Origin: Candidatus Stoquefichus massiliensis AP9
GTDB taxonomy: Bacteria; Bacillota_I; Bacilli_A; Erysipelotrichales; Coprobacillaceae
DNA: 43,523 nucleotides
Direction: 5' to 3'
NCBI RefSeq assembly: GCF_000455285.1
Contig: NZ_HG005297.1
Coordinates: 19,249 to 62,771 of the forward strand
Under the pieces are notes generated by a model, which was not told the origin of the DNA, did not search any database, and saw only the letters and a list, made by a program, of their open reading frames with translations. Shown piece by piece: positions 1-10,086 of the stretch (position 1 is its first letter; every line of letters starts with the position of its first letter). The position numbers and the translations under genes are program-made.

Positions 1-136
1 GCGTTGTTTTTCCAGATCCAGGTGCTGCAACAATATGCACCTTCCCATCACTTTTATATTCTACAAAACGGTCCAATACTCTTCTTTGATAAGAACGCCA
101 CTCACCTTGAAAACGCAATATATGATCATATAGCAT
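1..136 (-). CDS. N-terminus of a DEAD/DEAH-type helicase (partial)
   Basis: Only the first 45 codons lie in the window; the gene runs off the left edge. The reading begins MLYDHILRFQGEWRSYQ and reaches a Walker A P-loop, APGSGKTT. This arrangement (a short 'RxYQ' Q-motif-like stretch, then the P-loop about 20 residues later) is typical of superfamily 2 helicases of the type III restriction 'ResIII'/DEAD family. The start is supported by GGAGG at 145-149, eight bases upstream of the ATG. Substrate and full domain layout cannot be judged from this fragment. A restriction-system subunit or a general DEXH helicase are both possible. Confidence 0.7.
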   Translation of the reverse strand, partial: MLYDHILRFQGEWRSYQRRVLDRFVEYKSDGKVHIVAAPGSGKTT

Positions 137-243
137 AATATCATCCTCCATGACTAACTTCATCATATCATAACAAGAAACATTAATAAAGAATTCAAAA
201 ACTCATCCATTAAAACTTATTCCAATCAGTTTCATTTGCTGAT

Positions 244-286
244 AAAAAAAGCAACTCAATATACATAATCAATGTAAGATTGAGTT
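244..286 (-). terminator. Rho-independent terminator after the ChbG-like gene
   Basis: On the minus strand AACTCAAT (279-286) pairs perfectly with ATTGAGTT (253-260). The loop contains a further ACAT/ATGT pairing, and the stem is followed by GC and seven T residues (244-250). It sits about 40 bases past the stop codon of the deacetylase gene. Confidence 0.75.
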
Positions 287-323
287 AACTTTCGTAATGT
301 CTTTTCACAATCATTGTTTTCAA

Positions 324-1082
324 TTATATGAAATCTCTAAAAGAAATAATTTGAATATCTTGTTGCTGTAACCATTGTTTTAAGGATGGGCTTGTGACTA
401 ATGCATAATCTTTTAAGCGTTCATCAATCATTGATGATGTCATATAAAGATCATAATCAATAAACCCAGGATGTGTCACAAGAAGATTGAAACCATCTTT
501 CATTTCATATTCCCCATTGATAAACATATTTTCAAAATGATCATCGTGATGCTGATAATATTCATACTGTTTCATTGATTGCTCATGAATGGAGTGGTCA
601 AAGCATTTATCATATATGCATACTGGAACATGATATTCTTTATAAATTCGTAAGATTGGATGAATGAGTTCAGGTACTTCTAAGACATGAAAATCAATAT
701 ATTCAGGTATGTCTCCAACCCATTCAATGTATCTTTCGATTTGATATTTAGCTTCTAAGTATGCTTCATCTTCATTAAATAATGTTTCTCCTTTAGCAAG
801 TTGTTCTCTTCTTAAACGACTTGAAATAAAAATACCATTTTCATCAACTAATGTTGGAATTTGATCAATTGGTGCTAAAGCTTTACCATTGGTCACATTC
901 ACGTGCAACCCTAAACAAAGTCCTTTATGTTTTTTGGCAAGCAATATCGCTTCTTTAGCATAAGGCATATTAATCATAACTGCCATACTATTCACTATTC
1001 CTTTTTCATAAGCCGATATCATTCCTAATGTGACACCTTCACTATATCCTAAATCATCACCACGTATTAATAACTTTTTCAT
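324..1082 (-). CDS. ChbG/YdjC-family carbohydrate deacetylase
   Basis: A 252-residue protein of the YdjC/ChbG/HpnK family, metal-dependent deacetylases that remove acetyl groups from N-acetylated sugars such as chitooligosaccharides. Family marks visible are the N-terminal RGDDLGYSEGV (the DD metal ligands), GLHVNVTNG, the D-x-H in YIDFHVLEV and the late THPGF motif. The open frame extends 34 codons further upstream, but the start at 1082 is chosen because the family begins with 'MKKLLIRGDDLG', and GAGG lies seven bases before this ATG; the extension would overlap the preceding gene. It is the last gene of the glycerol-oxidoreductase cluster, 22 bases after the broken lipoprotein gene, and is followed by a terminator. 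The true substrate is unknown; linkage to glycerol genes does not clarify it. Confidence 0.85.
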   Translation of the reverse strand: MKKLLIRGDDLGYSEGVTLGMISAYEKGIVNSMAVMINMPYAKEAILLAKKHKGLCLGLHVNVTNGKALAPIDQIPTLVDENGIFISSRLRREQLAKGETLFNEDEAYLEAKYQIERYIEWVGDIPEYIDFHVLEVPELIHPILRIYKEYHVPVCIYDKCFDHSIHEQSMKQYEYYQHHDDHFENMFINGEYEMKDGFNLLVTHPGFIDYDLYMTSSMIDERLKDYALVTSPSLKQWLQQQDIQIISFRDFI

Positions 1083-1104
1083 ATCATACCTCAATTCTTT
1101 CTTA

Positions 1105-1616
1105 TCATTGACTTTGGCTATCCATTTTGATGACCATATTTTTATTGAATTGAACAAGATAGAGATTACGATTTTGATCTTCAAATGTTATATAATCTCC
1201 TGTATCATAACCACTCATATCAGTTGTTGTTTTGAGAATAACATCTTGTTCCAGAAATGTTTTTGCAAATAATTTGACAAGAGATTTGGCTTCATCTTCA
1301 TTAATATGTTTTTCATTCATACTCTCTACAAAACCATATTCTTTGCTGACATATTGAATAAGCTGATCTCCTTTATACGTAAAATCTAATCTTAAAGTTG
1401 GATTCTGAGCATCATTACCGAGGAGAAGCGTATCATCAATTTGAGTACAAACACCCTTATCTTCAAGTTCCTCATAAATAGAATAAGGCATTGTCATTTT
1501 TATTTTTTGTATGAGCTTAGCTGGTAGTATTTGTGTGTTTTCTATTTGATTGATATTTTTTTGTTGAGTACATCCCCATAACATATCATCATTAATATAA
1601 AAATAATCTTTTTCAT
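1105..1616 (-). pseudogene. Lipoprotein gene with a frameshift in its signal peptide
   Basis: The readable frame gives about 159 residues beginning MLWGCTQQKN, which looks like the end of a lipoprotein signal peptide (lipobox LWGC). Its natural start, ATG AAA AAG at 1616 (MKKIIFILMM), is seven bases after the stop of the upstream gene but in another frame. Removing one AT from the ATGATGATATG stretch near 1585 would join the two frames and give MKKIIFILMMMLWGCTQQ, a textbook lipoprotein signal with Cys15. No ribosome binding site is visible before the internal ATG at 1584. The mature part has no domain I recognise; it ends with 'NRNLYLVQFNKNMVIKMDSQ'. It could be an inactivated gene, a sequencing error or, less likely, a slippage-controlled gene. 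Confidence 0.65.
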
Positions 1617-1623
1617 AATTTCT

Positions 1624-1986
1624 TTAATCTACTTTCTTCATGCTACGACTCGCAATGATATCAATACCTAATCCAAAAATATCTTTCATAATGATATCTT
1701 TTTCATAAATAGGAGCAGTCACAGCAACTTCTTTAAGTAATTTCATAGTTTCTTCTATTTTATCTAATGGTATCGGAGCAGAAGATATAACTGGTAACTG
1801 ATGATAAAGAGCATTTTTAATAACAACTGTTGTTGTAAGCATTCTCGTTGGATTGGTTAATTCCGCAATAGCATATTGTTTTCCTCTTGGACAAGTATTA
1901 CCAGTCACTTCTATGTCATCACCATCTTGTCGTATAGTTAAATGACACCCTATAGGACAAGTGATACATATCATTTCTTTCAACAT
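1624..1986 (-). CDS. DUF1667 protein of the glycerol oxidoreductase cluster
   Basis: A 120-residue protein starting MLKEMICITCPIGC, with cysteines in the pattern CxxCxxxC near the N-terminus and another in TCPRG, the hallmark of DUF1667 proteins. In Bacillota these are regularly found just after a GlpA-like and an FAD/NAD oxidoreductase gene. The four cysteines suggest a metal or iron-sulfur centre, possibly an electron-transfer subunit for its neighbours; this is inference. The start at 1986 overlaps the upstream stop codon by seven bases and puts the first cysteine motif where the family has it. An alternative start at 2001 would add five residues. Confidence 0.85.
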   Translation of the reverse strand: MLKEMICITCPIGCHLTIRQDGDDIEVTGNTCPRGKQYAIAELTNPTRMLTTTVVIKNALYHQLPVISSAPIPLDKIEETMKLLKEVAVTAPIYEKDIIMKDIFGLGIDIIASRSMKKVD

Positions 1987-3230
1987 TCTCTCACTTCCCA
2001 TTCTATATCCTGATGAATTTGTTTTAAATCAGCAACTCTTAAAATAACCTTTTCCATTTCAGCTGGTGCAACACTACGTTTTTTAACAATCTTTTGAAAA
2101 TCACCACTTTTTATGATAATTTGACAATCTTTATGAGGAGCTTGCACTCTCAATGAACATTCAATATCAGCTTGCGCGTTTTCATGAATAACTTGGGGAA
2201 GAACATAAGAAATACCATTGTTTGCGATTTGATTGATAAGATGACCATCTCCCGTTTGACCTTGAATATATTTCACTGCCCAATAACCTGCCTTATTGGC
2301 CTCAGAAGTGACAAAATCAACAAGATCATGAACGTGTAAAACATTACCACAAGCAAAAATACCAGGTATTGAGGTCATATAACATTCATCAACAATGGCT
2401 CCCTTCGTTTGAGAATGAAGTTTAATACCAGCATCTTCACTTAATTTATTTTCAGGAATCAAACCAACTGATAGCAATAAAGTATCAACCTCAAATTCCA
2501 TTTCTGTATCTGGTATGACTTGACGATTTTCATCCACTTGAGAAATAACAATCTTTTCAAGATTATCTTTTCCAATTATTTTTGTAATTGTATGACTCAA
2601 ATAAAGAGGAATATCAAAATCTTCAAGACATTGTTTAATATTACGTGCGAGTCCATTTGAATATGGCATTAATTCAGCAACTCCTAAGACTTTCGCTCCC
2701 TCAAGCGTCATTCTTCTAGCCATTATTAAGCCAATATCACCACTGCCTAAAATAAAGACTCTCTTTCCAACCAAATAACCATCAAGATTTAAAAATTTCT
2801 GTGCTTGTCCTGCATTATAAATCCCATTGGGACGTGTTCCTTTAATATCAATAGCCCCTCTTGTTCTTTCCCGACAGCCCATAGCTAAAATAATAGCCTT
2901 TGCGTGAATCTCAAGATAGCCTTTTTTTGGTGAAACAACAGTAAGCGTTTTATCATTTCTCATTTCAATGACTGTACTTTCTAACCAAATATCAATATCA
3001 GGATTATTTTCAACACGATCAATAAAACGTTGAGCATATCCTGGACCACTCAATTCTTCTTTAAAAGTATGAAGCCCAAATCCATTATGAATACATTGCT
3101 GTAAAATACCTCCACATTCAACACCCTGCTCAATAATTAATATATCATGACAGCCGTTTTGACTGGCTTGATAAGCAGCTGCAAGGCCTGCACTTCCTCC
3201 ACCTATAATAACGATATCATGTGTTTCCAT
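1980..3230 (-). CDS. FAD/NAD(P)-dependent oxidoreductase (GlpA-partner type)
   Basis: A 416-residue two-dinucleotide-binding flavoprotein. The N-terminal FAD site reads VIIGGGSAGLAAAYQA (about residues 7-22). A second Rossmann motif, VFILGSGDIGLIMARR (around 160), binds NAD(P), and a C-terminal 'GIFACGNVLHVHDLVD' resembles the conserved GD/GN flavin motif. Such proteins accompany the GlpA-like protein in clostridial glycerol clusters and probably pass electrons from glycerol 3-phosphate to another carrier; the exact acceptor is unknown. The ATG at 3230 overlaps the upstream TGA stop (TGATG) and has AAAGGAGG about nine bases before it, so translation is coupled. The longer reading with an extra Met would need a TTG start. 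Confidence 0.88.
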   Translation of the reverse strand: METHDIVIIGGGSAGLAAAYQASQNGCHDILIIEQGVECGGILQQCIHNGFGLHTFKEELSGPGYAQRFIDRVENNPDIDIWLESTVIEMRNDKTLTVVSPKKGYLEIHAKAIILAMGCRERTRGAIDIKGTRPNGIYNAGQAQKFLNLDGYLVGKRVFILGSGDIGLIMARRMTLEGAKVLGVAELMPYSNGLARNIKQCLEDFDIPLYLSHTITKIIGKDNLEKIVISQVDENRQVIPDTEMEFEVDTLLLSVGLIPENKLSEDAGIKLHSQTKGAIVDECYMTSIPGIFACGNVLHVHDLVDFVTSEANKAGYWAVKYIQGQTGDGHLINQIANNGISYVLPQVIHENAQADIECSLRVQAPHKDCQIIIKSGDFQKIVKKRSVAPAEMEKVILRVADLKQIHQDIEWEVREC

Positions 3231-4660
3231 CAAAGTGCCTCCTTTGCCTTGGCAGGTAATATTTCTGTATGCTTCCCTTTGTATTCAATGCTTTGTTTAT
3301 CTTTATGAAGTTCCCTTGCTAGAATTGCTAAAACTTCTGGTGAACAGAATCCTCCTTGACATCCACCCATGCCTGGACGACAACGTTTTTTCACACCATC
3401 AATTGTTGTCGCTCCGGCGTAACGATGAATCACATCTATGATTTCTCCTTCACTAATTTGTTCACAACGACAAATGATTTTTCCAAAACGGGAATCTTTT
3501 TGAATCAGTTGATTTCGTTCTTTATGAGAAAGATGTGCGCAGACAATATCTGGTCGACGTTTCTGATAAGACTCCTTTTTAATAAGTTGGAATTTCTGAG
3601 CAACAAACGTATCCTTTATATATTTGGCAATCGCTGGAGAAGCCGTTAATCCTGGTGATTCAATGCAAGAAACATGTATAAAGTTTGAATGATTTTCATC
3701 TTCTTCAATCACAAAATCTCCTGTATTACCAGTTGGACGTAAGCCTGAAAATGTTCTAATGATTTTTTGAAACGGAATATCTTTGACAGTCTTGATAACA
3801 TTCTTTTTCACTTCATTTAATGCATCTGTTGTTGATACATCTTCTTTATCAGATATCGGTTCACTATTTGGTCCTAACAAAACATTTCCATGAATAGTCG
3901 GAACAACCAAAACCCCTTTTCCTCGAGATGAAGGAACAGGATAAATAATATGATTCACTATTGGTTCTGTCAGTTTCCCTAAAATATAATATTCTCCACG
4001 CCGAGGTGTTATCTGATAAGCAACATCTTCTAAATAACCTGCAATGGTATCGGCATATACACCTGCTGCATTGATGACCATTTTCGCATCAAAGGATTCA
4101 TAAATTGTAAAAATACGATATCCATCTTTAATATGCTTAATTCCTTTAACTTCATGATTCAAATAAAGTGCTACACCATTTTCCATTGCTTCTTCCATTG
4201 CTGCAATCGTGACTTTCCATGGTGTAATAATTCCTGTTGTTGGAAGTGATAATGCTTCTGTAACTCCATCACCAATATGTGGTTCCTCAGCTAAAATATC
4301 TTCACGATTTAATCTTGCATAAGGAATTCGTCGCTCTTTTGCCTGCTGTTCAAGACGATCTAATGTGAGTGATTCTTCTTGACTAGTCGAGACAACAAAA
4401 GCACCAATTTGTTGATAATCAACTTGTAACTCTTTACATAAATCTGGGAACATACGATTTCCTTCTAAATTAAAACGAGCCTTTAATGTATTAGGTTTTG
4501 GATCATGTCCAGAATGGACAATAGCACTATTCGCACCCGTTGATTCCAAAGCAACATCATTATTTTTTTCTAAAACAGCAACATCTAATTGATATTTTGA
4601 TAACTCATAAGCCATTAAACTTCCTGTTATACCGCATCCAATAATAACAATATCTTTCAC
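3230..4660 (-). CDS. GlpA-like FAD-dependent oxidoreductase with BFD-type [2Fe-2S] domain
   Basis: A 476-residue DAO-family flavoprotein, probably a glycerol-3-phosphate dehydrogenase. It opens with the FAD-binding IVIIGCGITGSLMAYELSK and has the family's 'STGANSAIVHSG' and 'GLRPTGNTGDFVIEE' blocks. The last ~90 residues form a BFD-like iron-sulfur domain with cysteines in ICRCEQ and KKRCRPGMGGCQGGFC. The start is a GTG at 4660: AGGAGG lies seven bases upstream, inside the last codons of glpK (GAG GAG GAC TAA). An ATG five codons earlier has no ribosome binding site. Just one base separates this gene from glpK, so expression is coupled. It could oxidise a related hydroxy substrate, but adjacency to glpK favours glycerol 3-phosphate. 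Confidence 0.87.
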   Translation of the reverse strand: MKDIVIIGCGITGSLMAYELSKYQLDVAVLEKNNDVALESTGANSAIVHSGHDPKPNTLKARFNLEGNRMFPDLCKELQVDYQQIGAFVVSTSQEESLTLDRLEQQAKERRIPYARLNREDILAEEPHIGDGVTEALSLPTTGIITPWKVTIAAMEEAMENGVALYLNHEVKGIKHIKDGYRIFTIYESFDAKMVINAAGVYADTIAGYLEDVAYQITPRRGEYYILGKLTEPIVNHIIYPVPSSRGKGVLVVPTIHGNVLLGPNSEPISDKEDVSTTDALNEVKKNVIKTVKDIPFQKIIRTFSGLRPTGNTGDFVIEEDENHSNFIHVSCIESPGLTASPAIAKYIKDTFVAQKFQLIKKESYQKRRPDIVCAHLSHKERNQLIQKDSRFGKIICRCEQISEGEIIDVIHRYAGATTIDGVKKRCRPGMGGCQGGFCSPEVLAILARELHKDKQSIEYKGKHTEILPAKAKEAL

Positions 4661-4661
4661 A

Positions 4662-6158
<1,497 letters not shown>

Positions 6159-6176
6159 CTACCTTAATTTAATTAA

Positions 6177-6204
6177 ATCATAAATAACAACCTTAAACAA
6201 TCAA
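6177..6204 (-). promoter_or_regulatory. Predicted promoter of the glpK operon
   Basis: Reading the minus strand, TTGATT (6199-6204) and TATGAT (6177-6182) are separated by 16 bases. This would start transcription near 6170, about 20 bases before the glpK start. An AT-rich palindrome TTTAATTAAA follows directly and could be an operator. No CcpA-type site is obvious. Confidence 0.45.
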
Positions 6205-6224
6205 AAGACATACTCTATCTCAAG

Positions 6225-6254
6225 AAAAAAGTTAAATAACAATCGTTATTTAAC
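6225..6254 (-). terminator. Rho-independent terminator after the ORF6N pseudogene
   Basis: GTTAAATAAC pairs with GTTATTTAAC in a perfect 10-bp stem with a four-base loop, followed on the minus strand by TTTTTT (6225-6230). The terminator itself is intact although the gene before it is broken. Confidence 0.85.
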
Positions 6255-6255
6255 C

Positions 6256-7197
6256 TTATTCTACAATCAATTCTTCAATAATAGGATGAAAACAATCTCT
6301 ATCACTTATTTGATTGATACCACATAATTGTCTACCAGCATCTTTACCAGAAGCATCACAATGATATATTTTTTCATTTTCTGTTTTATAATCTATAATC
6401 ATATATCTATCATGTGACACTCCATTATGTTTTAATTTTAATGATGGGTATTCATTTTGAAAATCCCTAGTTTCTTTTTTCCTAAATTTTCACTAAATAA
6501 AACCACCTCAATATCCTTTCTTTTACACTTCAAGTAACTTAATGTATCAATATTCATATAATTAATTATCAATCATATATATACTTTGATTTGCATGTCT
6601 ATAAATACAGCAATACACTTCATCCGCTTCAAGTTTTTGTCCATTTAAGATTATAATTTCTTTAATTTTGTTTTCATCAACAAAAGAATTCATGACCTTT
6701 TCAAAATCTTCTTTTGTAGCCATTTGATTCTTTAATTCTAAAATATCGTTATCATGTTTATAGAGTTTCTTATAGATTGTTAATACCTCACCATCAGTTA
6801 AACATAATTGATTATTAATAAGATAATGCCTCATTTCTTTAAATGCTCTTATAATATTAATATTCTGTTGAATAGCAATTTCTCCTCTTAGTACAGATGA
6901 AAGCATGTATATTCCTTGTTCAGTAAATGCATATGGAAGGTATCTTCTTCCACCAATTTCGCTTGAGGTGTCATTTTGGTGCCTCAAAACATTCGTATAT
7001 TCCTCATTAGTAATCTAAAACATAAAATCTTCAGGAAATCTTTCTATGTGTCTTTTAACTTGTCTATTAAATTGTTTAACTTCATATCCATATAACATTG
7101 CTAAATCAGAGTCTAACATCACTTGTTGTCTTTGTATTTCATATATTAAATCCTTAACTTCTGCTTGTATTAAATTCTTTATAAGAGTTTTGTCCAT
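6256..7197 (-). pseudogene. ORF6N-domain protein, inactivated by three lesions
   Basis: A degraded gene of the ORF6N family, DNA-binding proteins common in phages and accessory regions. The N-terminal piece (from 7197) has the family core 'QQVMLDSDLAMLYGYEVKQFN' and 'HIERFPEDFMF'. The next codon is TAG at 7015-7017 where the family has Gln (CAG). The same frame continues with NEEYTNVLRHQN and GGRRYLPYAFTEQGIYMLSS. Near 6562 an extra TAAT after IYMIDN breaks the frame; without it the text runs on as IDNYMNIDTLSYLK. One base (a G) is missing near 6470, after which the frame resumes as FQNEYPSLKLKHNG, HDRYMIIDYK and a natural stop. All three changes can be pinpointed, so decay looks recent. A longer start at 7236 is possible. 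Confidence 0.85.
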
Positions 7198-7312
7198 ATT
7201 TTCATCCTTTCCATATAACGCTTTGTCAATTTTCATGAATCAACTCAACCGTCTTTAAAACATATAATGTACTGAGCAATTTATTTTATTAATAAAATAA
7301 GAGATTTACTTC

Positions 7313-8536
7313 TCAATTGCACAAAACAATAGAAAAAGAAATCTCCTTAAATCTATAGAAAGAACTTTTAAATACATTTAAAAAAAACAACTTGACATCT
7401 GGACTTAATGGATAATTCTCTAAGGTATTACAAACAATAATCTGATTCATAATTGGATACATAGAATTTTCTAATTGATGAAATGATTTCACATCTGAAA
7501 GATGAAAAGAAACTCCTTGCTTAATGTCAATAAGTGATAATTGTCCATCATATAATAGGACAAGATCTATTTCATTTTGATTTACATCTCGATAATAATA
7601 TGCATGAAATGCTAGCTTATTGTTAATGAATGATTTTCTAATTTCATTCATGATAAAGTTCTCATTGAAAGCACCAGAAAAGTTTGAGATAAGAAGTATC
7701 TCACTTTGATTCAATCTTGCTAAATAAGCAGCCAATCCAGTATCAGAAAAATATATTTTAGGTGATTTAATCACTCCCTTAACAATAGAAAGATCATTGT
7801 ATGGTTGGAGAAAATAAATAATGCCTGTTGCCACTAAAATATATAACCAGTGATTTATTGTTTTATAAGTCACACCTATCTTTCGTCCTAATTCACTTGC
7901 ATTAATCTGTTGTGATGTAGGAGCTGCAAGATATTGTAAAAAACTATGAAATTTCAATTTGTCTTTTATATTAATAAGTTCACTTATATCTCTATCTATA
8001 TAAGTATTCATATAGTTTTCATAATAATCACTAGTTACCTTATTCTTTTCTTTGTATAACTCTGGATACATGCCTTTCACAATATATTGAAATAATTCCT
8101 TAGCTTCTATTCCTTCTCTATTATTAAATTTCTTGATTCGTTGAGAATTTAGAATAAAAGGTTGACTTTCATATCCCAAAATCTCAGCAAGACTCAGTGG
8201 TAACATCTCCATAACACTCACTCAACCTACCAGTGATTGAGTGACATTATTCATGAGATGAAAAGCATGTGACCCAGTGAGAATAAACATTCCATTTGCT
8301 GATCCCTCTTTAAGTCTTTTCATATTTACAATTTCTTCTATGACTTCAAACAATATGGGTGCATATTGTACCACATCAATAATAAGTGGTTTATGAAATT
8401 GTTGAAGAAAATACTTAGGATCACGGATTGCGATTTGTCTTTGTTCTATATTATCTAATGAGACATAATCAAAACCTCTTTCCTTAACATACCCATAAGC
8501 CAATGTTGATTTTCCAACTTGTCTTGCTTTATACAT
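7313..8536 (-). pseudogene. AAA_14/DUF4143 ATPase, 5'-truncated and nonsense-mutated
   Basis: Remnant of an AAA-like ATPase with N-terminal AAA_14 and C-terminal DUF4143 domains. The sequence opens abruptly at the P-loop, MYKARQVGKSTLAYGY, lacking the roughly 25 residues that normally precede it. A TGA at 8222-8224 then interrupts the frame exactly where the family has Arg (SLVG-R-VSVMEMLPLSLAEI), consistent with a CGA to TGA change. Reading through it, the frame continues for about 300 codons with DUF4143 features such as IYFSDTGLAAYLARLN and NEIDLVLLYDGQLSLIDIKQG. The Walker B region reads LIIDVVQYAP where the family has IDEIQ, so the catalytic Glu is also lost. Function in the family is poorly defined; this copy is almost certainly dead. 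Confidence 0.83.
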
Positions 8537-8666
8537 AGAAAAAATATTTATTATTTAATTTATTGCTTATATTTGACTATTTAAATATGTAATAATAATG
8601 CAAAATACTACACAATATAAGTTAAAATAATAAATCACTGAATAATATTAAAGACAAAATGATAAG

Positions 8667-8696
8667 AAAAACATCCCCATTTAGTTTTGGAGATGT
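8667..8696 (-). terminator. Terminator of the purine operon
   Basis: ACATCTCC (8689-8696) pairs with GGGGATGT (8671-8678) with one G-U pair, followed by a T-run on the minus strand. It lies a few bases after the purB stop codon. Confidence 0.8.
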
Positions 8697-8703
8697 TCTT
8701 TCA

Positions 8704-10086
8704 TTATTTCAATTTTAAATCAGCTAGAATATCAGCTAAACCAATATAAGATGCTGGTGTCATATTCACAAGTGTTGCACGATCCTCATCAGATAAAATA
8801 TCTAATCCTTCTGCAAACTTAATAATATCTTCTTTGGAAATACTCTTTCCTCTTGTTAAGGCTTTTAAAGTATCATAAGCATCTGGTACACCATATTTTC
8901 TTAACATTGTTTGAATAGGTTCTGCTAAAACTTCCCACTTTTCATTTAAGTCAGCAGCAAGTTTATCTTTGTTCACAACACATTTTGCTAAACCATTCAT
9001 CGTTTCATTAATAGCCTGTAAAGAATATCCAACTGCTAATCCTAAGTTTCTTTGTGATGAAGAGTCAGATAAGTCTCTTTGCATACGAGATTTAGGAAGC
9101 TTATTAGATAAAGCGACACAGATATTATTTGACATATCAATATTTGCTTCACTATTCTCAAAACGAATTGGATTGACTTTATGAGGCATTGTACTACTTC
9201 CAACTTCACCCTTCACAGGAATTTGTTTGAAGTATTCCATAGAAATGTATAACCACATATCTACATCAAAATCAACCAATACATTATTGAAATGACGAAT
9301 ACCATCAAGAATATGACATGTATAATCATGACTTTCAATTTGAGTTGTGAGTGGATTAAAAGTTAATCCTAGATAGTCTTCAACAAATTTTTTAGCCATA
9401 ACTTGCCAGTCAACATTAGGAAAAGCAGTTAAAATAGCACTATAGTTTCCAGTTGCTCCATTGAATTTTGCTTTAATTTGAATATTTTCAATATTTTCAA
9501 TACTAGATAAGAAACGATAAGCATAAACTTTAAATTCCTTACCAATTGTTGTTGGAGTTGCTGGTTGTCCATGTGTATGAGCTAACATGGCATCATCTTT
9601 ATGTTCAACAGCCCATTGATTAATGATATTAGCAAATTCTTTGGCTTTTGGTAACCATACATCTTTTAAGCCATATTTTAACATACAAGCATAAGATGTA
9701 TTATTGATATCCTCTGAAGTACATCCAATATGAACAAAACTGATTAAATAATCATAACCCATATCTTTTAATGTATTTCCAATGAAATATTCTACAGCTT
9801 TGACATCATGTCTTGTTGTTGCTTCAATCTCTTTAATTTTAGCAAATGAATCAGCATTGAAATCATTAGAAATAGATTCAATTTTATTCATATCTGCTTT
9901 ATTAAACTTTGCTAAAATATCATTTTTAACATTCTCAATTAAGAACTTTAACCATTGAATTTCAACAAACACTCTATATTTCACTAAAGCATATTCTGAA
10001 AAATATTCACCTAATGCATCTTTAATTCCAGAATAGCGTCCATCTAATGGACAAAGTGTCATACTTTCAAACTCTTGTCTTTCCAT
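8704..10086 (-). CDS. purB: Adenylosuccinate lyase
   Basis: A 460-residue fumarase/aspartase-superfamily enzyme that removes fumarate both from SAICAR and from adenylosuccinate. The superfamily signature is present as GSSTMPHKVNPIRFE (near residue 290), with the active-site HTHGQPATPT block earlier and the N-terminal PLDGRYSG. The length is normal. The ATG directly abuts the purL stop codon (TAG ATG), with AAAGGTGG upstream, so it is the last gene of the operon and translationally close to purL. A terminator follows. Confidence 0.97.
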   Translation of the reverse strand: MERQEFESMTLCPLDGRYSGIKDALGEYFSEYALVKYRVFVEIQWLKFLIENVKNDILAKFNKADMNKIESISNDFNADSFAKIKEIEATTRHDVKAVEYFIGNTLKDMGYDYLISFVHIGCTSEDINNTSYACMLKYGLKDVWLPKAKEFANIINQWAVEHKDDAMLAHTHGQPATPTTIGKEFKVYAYRFLSSIENIENIQIKAKFNGATGNYSAILTAFPNVDWQVMAKKFVEDYLGLTFNPLTTQIESHDYTCHILDGIRHFNNVLVDFDVDMWLYISMEYFKQIPVKGEVGSSTMPHKVNPIRFENSEANIDMSNNICVALSNKLPKSRMQRDLSDSSSQRNLGLAVGYSLQAINETMNGLAKCVVNKDKLAADLNEKWEVLAEPIQTMLRKYGVPDAYDTLKALTRGKSISKEDIIKFAEGLDILSDEDRATLVNMTPASYIGLADILADLKLK

